Made by a program: the position numbers and the translations under genes
Shown: piece by piece, positions 49,601-61,600 of the stretch
Layout of the letters: each line of letters opens with the position of its first letter
Numbering within the stretch: position 1 is the first letter of the stretch
Source: Leptasterias polaris
Taxonomy: Eukaryota > Echinodermata > Asteroidea > Forcipulatida > Asteriidae
DNA length: 64,000 bases
Reading direction: 5' to 3'
Assembly (NCBI GenBank): GCA_037783415.1
Contig: JAZGTN010000006.1
Coordinates: forward strand, 3,658,001 to 3,722,000
Notes under the pieces: model-generated
Database searches by the model: none
What the model saw: only the letters and a program-made list of their open reading frames with translations
Told to the model about the DNA's origin: nothing

Positions 49601-52600
49601 ATGAACAGTGTCATGGTAGTTGCAGTGGAGAGGTAAGGACCCCGGTCTCGATCTGACAAAGAGCTAAGACTGATCTTAAGATGCGTATACATCGTAATAC
49701 ACCGATCCATTAAGCCACGCCCATTTCTCATTGACCAATCACAACCGCGAAATCCGATCACCATTTGAGCCATTTGGTGATCTTTGCACTAATGGTGATC
49801 GGGTTTCGCGGCTGTGATTGGTCAACTCGTAAGGAGGCGGGGCTTAATGGATCGATCTAATGCTATTAAGCAAAGTGTGGTGTCGGATCACTATGGTGAT
49901 ACTGAAAACTCATCTTAGGATAAATCTCAGTGTTTTGTGAATTCGCTCGGCTCGGAAGTAACTTGTTTTCTACCTACCCGTATCTGCAAATCTATTGAGG
50001 TGTCACGTGGGCAACCAATAATTATTAGCAAAGCACACTCTGCTTACCAGAATGAGGTTACCAGCCAAAATAACGTTTGTGACTGGTCTCCTGCTGATTT
50101 TTGCTTTGCAGAAAGTTGTTGTGCACTATTTTCTGCTAAAACAACTCTATGAAATTGTGCCCAGCTGCATGTCCCAATTTAGTAGAGTTGTTCAAGCCCC
50201 AACGTTTAATAAGCACAAGACTGGGAAAACGATTACCGACCGAAATACCATGCTATATGCACAGGTTGTGACTGGTATCCCCCATAAAGCAAAAATTTGT
50301 CAAGCAATATTTTCTGCATAAGCTGACACGTGAAACTGGACCCTGACCAACTATTTTATTTTATTCTGTTCCTTCTTGTTTCAGTGCCATTAAAACCTGA
50401 AAAACACTGAACAGAGTTTTGTGTGTAGGGCACCTTTCTCTCTTTTGTTTGCGATAACTTTGCAAAAACCAAGTTGCACACAAGTGTCTTGAGTTTACGC
50501 ATTTCTCTGGTTCTTTGGTAATCTGTAACTCATGTAAATCTGACAAATACATGTTGTTGGTCTTTACGGCCACTTTATAATTCCTGTAAAATTACTGTAC
50601 ATCTCATGTTTCCTCCTGTTCTCAACATTGCTACTTCATGGAAATAATCACACCAAACTATAAACTGTCTTCTCTTTGTTTCTTCAAGGGACCACAAAAT
50701 TGTACATCGTGTGAAAACGTAAAAGATGGTCCATTTTGCCGGTTTGAATGTCCCATCCTGAAGTACCCAGATGCGAACAAGATATGCCAGCCTTGCAATA
50801 GTAACTGCAAACTGGATGAAGGGTGAGAAGGAGATGAAAAACTTACAATCTAAACAAAAATTTAAAAAAATAATTTGATTTCTTGCCATTCACGAGGGGC
50901 CTTAGAGGTAGGGTCATAGAATGGTAAATACTCCAAACATTAATGACCATAACAAACTTACTTGGTGAGAAGCTCTGCAGCTGTTGATAGTATAAACTAT
51001 TTTGTGAAATGATTCCCTTCGGAGTAATATGGTTTGAATAATTTTTCACCCCAAAACAGAATCCTTTTTCAGATTTCTGAGGGTTGGTGTCTGTTTGCGA
51101 ATGCGGTTTGTACCCGCTGTCTTCTCTTGTGGACACCGTATTCAGCTGAAACTTTCACATGTGAATTTTATTGCAGCTGTCTTTATAAGTTTGCCTTTAT
51201 ATCAGCATTACGTTGACAAAAACCAATGTATGACACAATCTTGAAGGTCAAATTCAGTTTCATGATGCACTAATTTTCAAATAGAGAAGAGTCTATACAT
51301 TTTTGTTCAGTGAAGTTGTTTTAGTTCATTCCTGATTTTCCCTTGATAGTCAAAGCGATGTCAAATCAAAATTTAGTTAAAACTTTAGACTAACAAAACA
51401 AACTCCTGTGTTGAATGAACAGACCTGTTTATTTGTTGACATCTCAGGACGTTTTGTTTCAAATTTTGCTCTGAAAGTGTATCAAACAAAATGACATTTT
51501 ACACCGTTTTATCATGAAGTCAGAGACTTGGAAAATTAGTGCATCACAAAACTGAAGTCGACCATAGAGCTCCACTTTATTTTAAAATAAATAATATTTT
51601 ATATACAAAAACAATAACATGGAAACAATTTTGTGTAGTTGCTGAACACAAAGCTTAGAAAATTTGTTCAGTTATTTAGTTATTTAATTTTGACCATTGC
51701 CAACATATATCGTATTTTTACGTGTGTTTTTTTCCGTCCTGATTTCCAGGTGTTCTGGACCAGCCAATACTGTTGGTCAAGGAGGTTGTAACGTTTGCTA
51801 CCAAGTCTTGCTCAAAGATGACACTGTGGTAAGTAACATCCACAAGTCAACTACTAACAAGAAATAAGGAAGCTCTTTTCTCCTTTAACATTACCTTATT
51901 TCCATCAAAGGATTTTAAATATTTGTCTTATTGAATTATTTATTTTTAAAATACAATAGCGGAGCACACTTGATGTCCCCTCTTAGAACAATTTTGACAA
52001 TAATTTAATTACATCTGAACATTTTAAATGATGGATGAAGACTGGAGCAAACTAGTGGAACTGTTGAGAACAAACCAACAGTCTCTTTCCAGAGCCAATA
52101 CTTCTTGAACATCCCCCTTCTCAGAACCCTTGCCCCTCTCCCACGAGCCCCGCCAGATGAGATCAAAGAAAAGAAATTGCGATAAGTACTGTAACAAAAA
52201 CCTATCGCAAAACTAAAACTTTTATTCAAATGAGTGGGAGATTTTAAAAACTCATTCATAAATAAATGGAAGGAAACTGTTGTGCAATCAGAATGTTCAG
52301 TATTTCCTAAGTATGAATCCTGCGAATCAGACATGCAAGCTCAGCTGCGATTGTTTTAAGCAATAAAATAAATGGCTGAGAGTCCGAGGTAATTGAGTTC
52401 AATATCATGGGCAGGCCAGTAAGGGGGGGTGGGGCATAAAAAAAAATCCCCCCCCACCAAAAAAAACACCCCCAAAATCAAAAAAGGAGAAAAAAGTGCA
52501 CCCAAAATAAAACAAATGAAAAAATTGTGCGCATACTTAAAAAAAAAACCCTGTAAGAATGGACCAAATAGCTTGAATTGAGCCTTCATTTTCAAAAATT

Positions 52601-55600
52601 TTCCAACTCCCCCTGCGTCCCTGCCCAACAGGCAGCACTAACGCATCGATGTACTTTTTTAAATATACGCCGCCCCCCAAAAAAAACCAACCCCAAAACA
52701 ACAAATTGAAAATTCCTGGTTAATACGGGCCTGATCATGAGCACCAACATTTATGGATACCGGCGCTATGTAAATGTGCTTTAATGTTATACATAATCAT
52801 TACTTGTTAACGTTATTGCACATTGGTAACCTGTCATTGTTCTGACTGTGTTAACCCATATCTACCTTACTGGTCACAGTACATAAACACTGTTCCTGCC
52901 TAAGCCGTCGTAGCGCTCATTGCTGCATTTTTACAATAAACATTCATTATTTACTGCCTGGCAAATTAACATATCCCAACAGACTGTATACTGTCGGAAA
53001 GATGGAAAGAGCATCATAATAACTCTGTTTAATTTGATAATATTGTCATGTCACATGTACCATCTGTGACTGGTATGATCCTGCTCATGTTTGCATAGCA
53101 GAAAATTATTAAGCAGTCTTTTCTGCTTAAGCATCTTCGTAAAAATTGGGCCCTGAACTCTGCTGTGGAGAAAGTGCTAAACCCTCAACTTTAACCTGAC
53201 ATCGTGCAGAAATGTTTTCCCGCCATTTTTACACACTGAGATTCTGTGGAATTTGTTTTGGTCTGAATTCAGCCTGCCTTACATGCAATATTAAAGCACC
53301 AAGTAGAAAATAAATTAATGCTAGTGAGCTGTGTAACTCCTCAATAATGAACTGACCCCTTTTTATGCTATTATGCTCATTTCCCCCCCGCTATGCCATC
53401 CTTACCAGACATCACCTCTCTCGGTAGGTACTTACTGTAGAGAATGCATTAATAAACTGATGACCCTTTTGTTGTTGGTATAACTATAGATTAAAGAGGG
53501 GCTCCATGGTCAAATCCAGTCTTGTGATGCACTCATTTTCAAATAGATAGAGTCCTCATGAAAGTGGACAGAAAATTGCAAGTCTCTTAACACTCACGTT
53601 AAAATGATGTAAAATATCATTGTATTTGGCACACTTTTGGTGCAAAATTTGTCAACATCCAAAAACATCTATAATGACGTCACATTTCAAAATTTTGTGT
53701 TCATTCCTGACATTCTATGATATTCAAACAAAACAGCTTAGAATTTGACCTTTTTTACAGGCAAATAATTCTTCCTTGGAATGTGCAGACCCATTTATTG
53801 TTGACATCCAATGACGTCATATTTCAATTTCCATCATTTTAACGTGAGGTTAGAGGGCTTGTAGTTTTCTTTCATGATTCATAAGGACTCGATCTATTGG
53901 AAAATGAGTGCATCACAAAACTTTATTTGAGCTCCTCTTTAACATTGTCTTGGCTGTGCTTGCTTGGAGCCTTCAAAGAGTGTGTTGTGAGTACAGGGGT
54001 GGATCCGGGAATTCTACCGCGGTGAGGTAAAACAAAAAATTGACAAAAAAGGAGAAAAAAAACCCTCTAACTGGAAGGTAGCTATGATTGTGGGTACAAT
54101 GCAAACACAAAAGGAATTTAGTATTGTAGAGAGATTTTGACTATTTATGTGAGTTTAAATTTAATGACAAGCAATAACACATTTTCTGGAGCAAGGAGGG
54201 GTTCGAACCTCCTGAACCTGCCCCTTGACCCGCCCCTTGAATCCATGCCTGGAGTAATGTCTCCAACACCTTAAATTTTAACATGATAGATGACTTTTCA
54301 TTTGAACAAGATTTGTTGTTAAAGACTACAAGAGAACAATACAAAAGTCATAACATTGTTTTGACACATAAGAAAACAAACGTAAGTTATTGTTTGTATT
54401 TAGAATATCATTAATCGATTCTGGAAGAAGAGTCAGTAACTCTCTGTTGGAATGAACATGATTATGAAGGAAATAAAGTTGCTTTAGCATAGTGATACTG
54501 CGGTTAATAACTATTTTCAAAACACAAACAAACAAACAAACAAACAAACACCCCCGCCGACACCCTAGCATAAAAACAAACAAGCAAGATGATCACAGCC
54601 AAGACATTGTTGTCAAGATGAATGTAAGATGACAAGAATGATCAGTGCCTGCATCTTGAGATGCCTGCAGTTGTTTTTGAACCATGTATGTCCGACCTAG
54701 ATCAATTTCAATGAATCTCCCCCTCCCTGTCTTTTGTTTAATCCCTCATAAAAGTAACAGTATTCCTTGCTTGATTTAGGCGGCATTTTTAACAGTTGTA
54801 AGGGAGTGATTGCGTTTTCAGTAGAAAGTTCAGAAAAGTTGAGAGGAAATTTTGAAGGGGGACTCGCCCTTAACACTAGCCCGGTGTTCATTGTCTAGTA
54901 AAAGCTGCTACAGGCTAGTAAACGCCACTTCTCAACTTGCCCTGTGGGCTACTAAGAACTGTGCAACCTAAAATTCAGTAAAATGGGGCAAGTAAAATAC
55001 ACAGTTACTAGCCCCTGCCGGGCTTACAAAAAGCTTAAGCGCAAGACCTGTAGGATTAGATGTAATGACAACTGTGGCCTGTTTTGACATTTCAGACCTG
55101 CACTTACTAGATTTTCACAAGGGTTGAAAACAAAAAGTTTCGATCTGAAAACTCACCGATTATAAAGTTCATGCCAGTACCAGTGTCCATCTTGAGACAC
55201 TGGTAAAGTCTAGAAAATTAAAATTGAAGACCCCCCCCCCCCCAAAACAAAATCAACATTGCTTATTTGGAATGCCAAAAATAGAACATGCCAGATATGA
55301 ATCGACCCGACATCCTTGACAAAACATCAACCACTTTTCGTTGTTTTCACTAAAATGTGACCGCCAAATGTAAATATAATTTGGGTAAATTTTCACAGGA
55401 TGATTGTGAAAACTAGAGGATGGGAAGATAATTCACTCATCTCCCAAAACCCCCCTCAAAAACAAAAGCAATGATGGTTTTTACCATGCTCCAGTGTTTT
55501 GTTAACTTTATTGACACATAAATGTTAAGGTAAGGAACTAACTCATGTACTAATCATGCCTGACATTTACAGCATGCAGTGTATATCTGTAAGACGTAAC

Positions 55601-58600
55601 AATAAAACATTTACTGCAACAAACATAAAGCATGAAGTCATGAATGTAGGAAGCATGGTCTAGCGAGTTGTAGAAACGCATAAATCTCTACTAATGCCAT
55701 ACTGTGGTAATAACATAACAACAAAATGTTATCATGATAATATCAACCCCCCTTCTGTTTACAAAGCACGATAAATAACAGTCTGATCAATCCATTATTA
55801 ACATTCAACTCAAGTAGGGATCAATTCGGATTTGTTGTTCAGAATTAAATTTCACTGTGAGTTATTAACCGTCAATATTAAACACTCTGCTCAGTCAAGC
55901 CAAAAGAACTTTCTGTAAAATAGAATAAATACATGTGGAATGAAGAAATGTTCACAAAGGTTGAGGAACATTTGCAATGCCCATCCTCCCCCTCCCCAAA
56001 CTCCAATCAGTACAGTTTGTAAAAAGCAGTTAATGGTCTGACGTTACGACTCTAGCAGAGTCTTTCTCAAGGGCTAAATGACAGCATAACACACACAAAC
56101 AGGTATTTATGTGTGATGTTGTAATTAAGCCTTCGAGAAAAACTCTGCTAGGGTCAAAGCGTCAGGCCATGAACTAATGTTTGCATTTATACCACAGGTC
56201 CTTTTGGTTGGTAAGCAGTTTGCAACAGCTAATTCTATTTTCTCAGTTCAGTTTTTGTTACAAATAATAATGGACAGTAGGGTAAGGTTGAATTATTCTT
56301 GACAAATTTAATGCTGTGCTGGACAGTTATATTATAAACATCTTGGCCCATTTTTGTGACTCTGCTTACTTCAGAATTCCGCGCTTATGGTAACCAGTCT
56401 GTGCTTTATACAGGGTGAGCACCAAATTTGTGCGTTAACTAAGTAAGCGAAGAATGCTTTAGTGATTTTCACACAGGCAAAAATTCCTAGGTAATCTGTG
56501 AAATAGGCATGACTTTATAATTTTGTTTTTACCCTTACACTGATGTGTGTAAAGCACTGTATACTCAGTACTTTGCGGAGTTCTGTGAAAAAACCCAAAA
56601 TCCACAGGCAAATCACTCAGCTGGGATTCGAACCCATGACCTTTGCAAGCAGATGTTTTACCACTAGACCACTAACCTATTCCGGTGGCTAGAGGCAGTT
56701 AAAATCCTACGTTTTAGCAGCAGGTACCGCAACGATCTAATAGATGTTAATTTTGCATCGGGGATAATGAATATAGTTTTGTTTTTACCCTTGCATATCG
56801 GTGTGAGGGTAAAAAACTAAATTATATTCTTTATCCCCCGATGCAAAATTAACATCTATTAGGCATGACATTCTTCCTACCCGGAAACACTGTTATTAAA
56901 TAACCTGAAAAGTCCATTAAAGCCTACACCATTTGAACAAGTTTGCCAGCCCTCGTGCTCAAAAACATTTCCTATTTAATACGCTTACAACAAGCATGGA
57001 TTTTTCTGCTTCTGTAAACTCTAGTTTTTGCTTTCGGTAAGTACCAGTTGATAGATCCATAAAATTGGGGCAAGGCCTTATCATGAGCCAGCACTTCTTA
57101 TGGGTTGCTGACCTCTGAAGTGAAGTGATGATTTCCACGAGGCTTGCAAAGAACTTTCTATAATGGATTGGTTTTCCCCATTTATTTTGACAGTTGGAGT
57201 GCATGCCGGATGGGGCGCCTTGCAGTAACGATTCGTTTTCTTATCACATCGCACTGTCCAGCATTCATCAACTCAGAGGCTACTCAGTGAGTATAATAGC
57301 GATATATCTGTGCCCTTAACTGTGTCTTGGCCGAGTGGTCTAGAGCACCGGACTCTGATGTTTCTGATCAGCAGAGTGTGGGTTCTGGTCTCAGTCATGA
57401 CACTTGCGTCCTTAAGCAAGACACCTAAAAACTTACCAGTATTGCTTGGTCCTGCAGATTGGACCAACAAAAACCTTGGTCCTGTGTAACGCACGAAAAA
57501 GAACCCGGTACACTTATTGTTAAAGGGGCCGTGTTGTCATTATCAAAGTAGGCCTGTGGCTGTACATAGAGTTATAAATTCTCACTAAAGTTGCTGCACT
57601 CCTCAGGTCTTGTCATTTTTTTGGTGATTTTAGAACTTTGCATAAAACCATTGTCCCTCCTCCCTGCATTTTCAGGTGTGTCAACTTTGCGACGAGAACT
57701 GCCTGGGTTGTATCGGAGCGGGGCCATCCAAATGTAAGCAATGTATGAAGTACAAACGGGGTGAACATTGCGTTGATCACTGTGGAACGAACCAGTTCCA
57801 CGACGAGAACAACGTCTGCAGGGACTGTCATCCACAGTGCCGCGATTGCAGGGAGGGAAGCTCTCCGTATGACTGTGACAAATGCCAGAACTATGAGGTG
57901 TTGGTCAATGAGAATGTGGTAAGTCCTTCTCTAAATCTATTCAACCGTGCAAACATTCATTCAACCATGCAAACATTTATTCAACCATTCGACAAAGTTT
58001 CCGAGGTTTGTTCTCATCTTTAGTTTTAAACTTGCAACACCTAATTTTCTGGCCCAAATGTTTTTTGGGTTGTTTGTTAAGATGATCTTTCCAACAAGGG
58101 AACTCTGCAAAGCATCCACAAAAGGAGATAGAAATGCCAAGTTGTGTTATGCTGTCCTGTCAGGAAAATTGTGTAAATTGTTAAGGAACAGACTTAAATC
58201 GCATAAAAATATTTTAAAAATTAACAGTTGTCGCATGTATTTGTGCACAAAATCTTGCGCTGCCAGCATCCCTTCAATGACCACGTTGCGTGCATCACTT
58301 GTGCATATGGATTGGTCTACACTCAACCAAAGTGTGTTTAGTTGTTAGTTCAGTAAGAGTAAGAAATTTGTGAAGATTATGTTTTTCTTTTTCTTTTCCT
58401 TCTTCTTCTTGTCTTCCTACAATCCACAGACATTCTGTGCCAAGAAATGCCCCAAAGAGTACCCCTACACAGACCGATCCATCTACTGCGTTTCTAATTG
58501 CTCTGACGACCACTTCGTCAACAAGGATGATAACCGTTGTGCACAGTGTCATCAAGAATGCTTGGGTGGATGCACTGATGACAGGCGTAGCTCTTGCTTC

Positions 58601-61600
58601 GAATGCAAGCACGTCAAATATGACACAGAGTGCTTACTAGACTGTCCGAACGGCTTTAAGAACAGCAGTGGAGTGTGTATGGCAGACCCCAATCCTGGCT
58701 CAACCAACCGACCAAACGGGTACGCTTATTTTATTTTGATTTGAATTATACTTTGGATTTTATGGAGATCATATTTCATCTTGCAATGGTAGACTTTTGG
58801 GACACTAGGTGGCAGCAGACTTACCGGGTAAATCCATTGTTCTTGGTAATGTGCACATGCTCTGCGAACTACGCAAATTTACCTGGTAAGTCTGCCGCCA
58901 CCTAGCGTTCCACAGTCCCCCATTTTGTATTAATCTACCTTGATTGTAATTTGCTAAGGTGGTAAAACTATGATAGCATGATGTTTAATATTCTTTATTC
59001 TCGATAAAATTATGACATCTATTAAATCATTGCGGTACCCACTGTTAGTGACAGGATTCAAACTGGCCTCTAGTCACCGTGGTCTAATGGTAAGACATCT
59101 GCTCTAGAAGGTGAGGTCGTGGGTTCGAATCTCGCTCGAGATGCCTGTTGATTTGTGTTTTACCGCTGAACTCGGGAAAGCACTAAGTGTTCAGTGCTCA
59201 TCACAAAATCCAAGAGTATATATTATTTATATGGACTGGCAGTGAGGTCACTAGTGTGCGTCTATGCACCCCGAGGTACTGTGAGTGACCAGAAGAGGGT
59301 CCTATTTCTGAAGGCTGAGGGAAATAGGATTGTGTTTTTTTGTCCTCACAGGCATAAGGGGAGATAGACATTCACTATTAACCAGTCAATGCACCTCAGT
59401 CCAAAATACAGAGGGGGAAAAAACCCCTAAAAATCAGGGTTTTTTTGGCTGAAATGTTTAAATTTAACAATTTACTCAAGAGCAAGTCAACAAGAAGCAA
59501 TTCAACGATTAAAGGAATGCTTTAAATTCCCTAGATTCATGAGAGGGGCGTTGTAACCAGTCAAATATGTTGAGTACATTGGTGGCGCAAATCTGATGCA
59601 CTAGCCTATATTATTGAACCCTACATGGACATGACCGTGTTTCAGCCAACCAGAATACATTTACAGATCACGGATGCATTTATAAATCATCTAGAACAAA
59701 ATAAATATTGGTTTATCACGGATGCATTTATAAACCATCTAGAACAAATTGAATGAAGGTTTAACCCTTTAGAGACCAAAGCGGTAACCAGCGGCTTGTA
59801 CCAAAACGCCCATAGCGGCCGCAAACGGCTGCAAGGTTTGACCTACTTCTATTCGGGCCCATTAAGAGGTCATAGTAAAGGTCATGTCCATACATGTAGT
59901 ATTCAAATTTCTAAACACTAAACTGAATTTTCTGTTTTTATGTTATTTCTGTTGACATTTTTACTAACAAAATTTGATTAAAGAAATGAACAATATTAGC
60001 AATGTCTGGGCATTTTGTGATGATTCTACATAAATGAATGGTCTCTAAAGGGTTAAATTATACTCTTGTCAATTTCTTGTTGAATGCTAAATTATTTCTG
60101 TCATACAGTTATTATAATTTATTTATTTAATTTTGGTTGGTCTTTCTCCTTTGTACAGGGATATTATTTCAACCGGCGTTCTTGTTGGAATTTGTGTCGC
60201 TGTCATAGCCGGCCTGATCTTTATAGTGATGGGATACATCCTCTACCGTAAATACATCCGCAGTCAGTACATTCTCCCTGCCCTGGTCAGTAGCATCTCT
60301 TAAGAAAAACCGTCAAGTGAAATTATTCTGAAGGCTTTCTGTATAAAACAATCAAAATCAGTCAGCCTTCAAAATAAGAATTCACTTAACATAGATATTA
60401 AAATACATAAAGAATAATCTCTTAAAAAACTGGGCTCAGATTAGTTCAGTGGGACAGCACCTCGAGACAGAACCAAAATGGCGCAACTATTTTTAATCTT
60501 TTGGGTAAAAGGTTGGGATCAACGTTACAACCTCTTTCCCTTCGTAGGTCTATAGCCAGCCCCTGTTATTTCTACAGATATTTTCATGGTAATTGTGCCA
60601 CTGGTGTGACCGACCTGGTTTCTCCTATCAGGGTGTTTCATTATGAAACCAGGCTTTCAGCTTGATCTCACCCATACACTCTAGCTTTGCTGAGATGTGG
60701 AACAAGGAGCCATTCCAAAAGCTTTATCCCGCAAACTGCATCTCTTTGGAACTCCTTGCCTGAAATTCCGTGCATGTTTCTATCCACCCTACAATCAAAC
60801 AAGACGGTTCTAGGGGAATATCAATTCCTACCTTCAGCTCCACTGAGTTATTTTCATCGTAAATGTTCTTCTTGTAGCTCTTCACCAAGAGTGGGTTTCA
60901 ACCTTGTTTGGGGTGAAAAAACAACAACCTAAGTTTATGGATTAAAACCCCAATCCTTATTATGATTCTCAAACCCTAGATGGGATTCAAACCAGGGTCC
61001 ACAGAGGTGAAAGGCAGGGCAAGATACCACTAAGCCAACATGAACAACCTTGACCTTAACCAGTTGGTTTAACCAGTATTACCCTTGACCTTACCCAGTT
61101 GGTTTAACCAGTATTACCCTTGACCTTAACCAGTTGGTTTAACCAGTATTACCCTTGACCTTAACCAGTTGGTTTAACCAGTATTACCCTTGACCTTAAC
61201 CAGTTGGTTTAACCAGTATTACCCTTGACCTTAACCAGTTGGTTTAACCCTTCCTCCATGGTTTAACCAGTATTACCCTTGACCTTAACCAGTTGGTTTA
61301 ACCAGTATTACTCTTGACCTTAACCAGTTGGTTTAACCAGTATTACCCTTGACCTTAACCAGTTGGTTTAACCAGTATTACCCTTGACCTTAACCAGTTG
61401 GTTTAACCAGTATTACCCTTGACCTTAACCAGTTGGTTTAACCAGTATTACCCTTGACCTTAACCAGTTGGTTTAACCAGTATTACCCTTGACCTTAACC
61501 AGTTGGTTTAACCAGTCTTATTTATTATTGATTGGAGAATAATTTCTTACTGTCAAGGGCTTCTAGAATAATTTATTTTTCCTTTTTTTCTGTTTCCTTT

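Larger units (their letters stand above)
51829..57193 (+). other. ErbB intron 15, 5.4 kb
   Basis: Contains a possible LINE tail (52750-52800), GGGCCCAA-type fragments (53045-53155, 56340-56515), foldback family B (53491-53941), a poly-C run (55231-55243), a SINE on the minus strand (56525-56695) and a hairpin (56738-56861). No further ErbB exon seen. Confidence 0.7.
58720..60158 (+). other. ErbB intron 18 with hairpin MITE and SINE
   Basis: Contains elements at 58799-58915 and 59065-59220. At 59660-59755 a sequence with GATCACGGATGCATTTATAAATCATCTAGAACAAA is tandemly repeated twice with small changes. Nothing coding. Confidence 0.75.

Noticed and set aside
57320..57400. Functional tRNA-Leu gene
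   Set aside because: The head resembles tRNA-Leu, but the B box is decayed, there is no paired acceptor stem, and a SINE body shared with three other loci follows.
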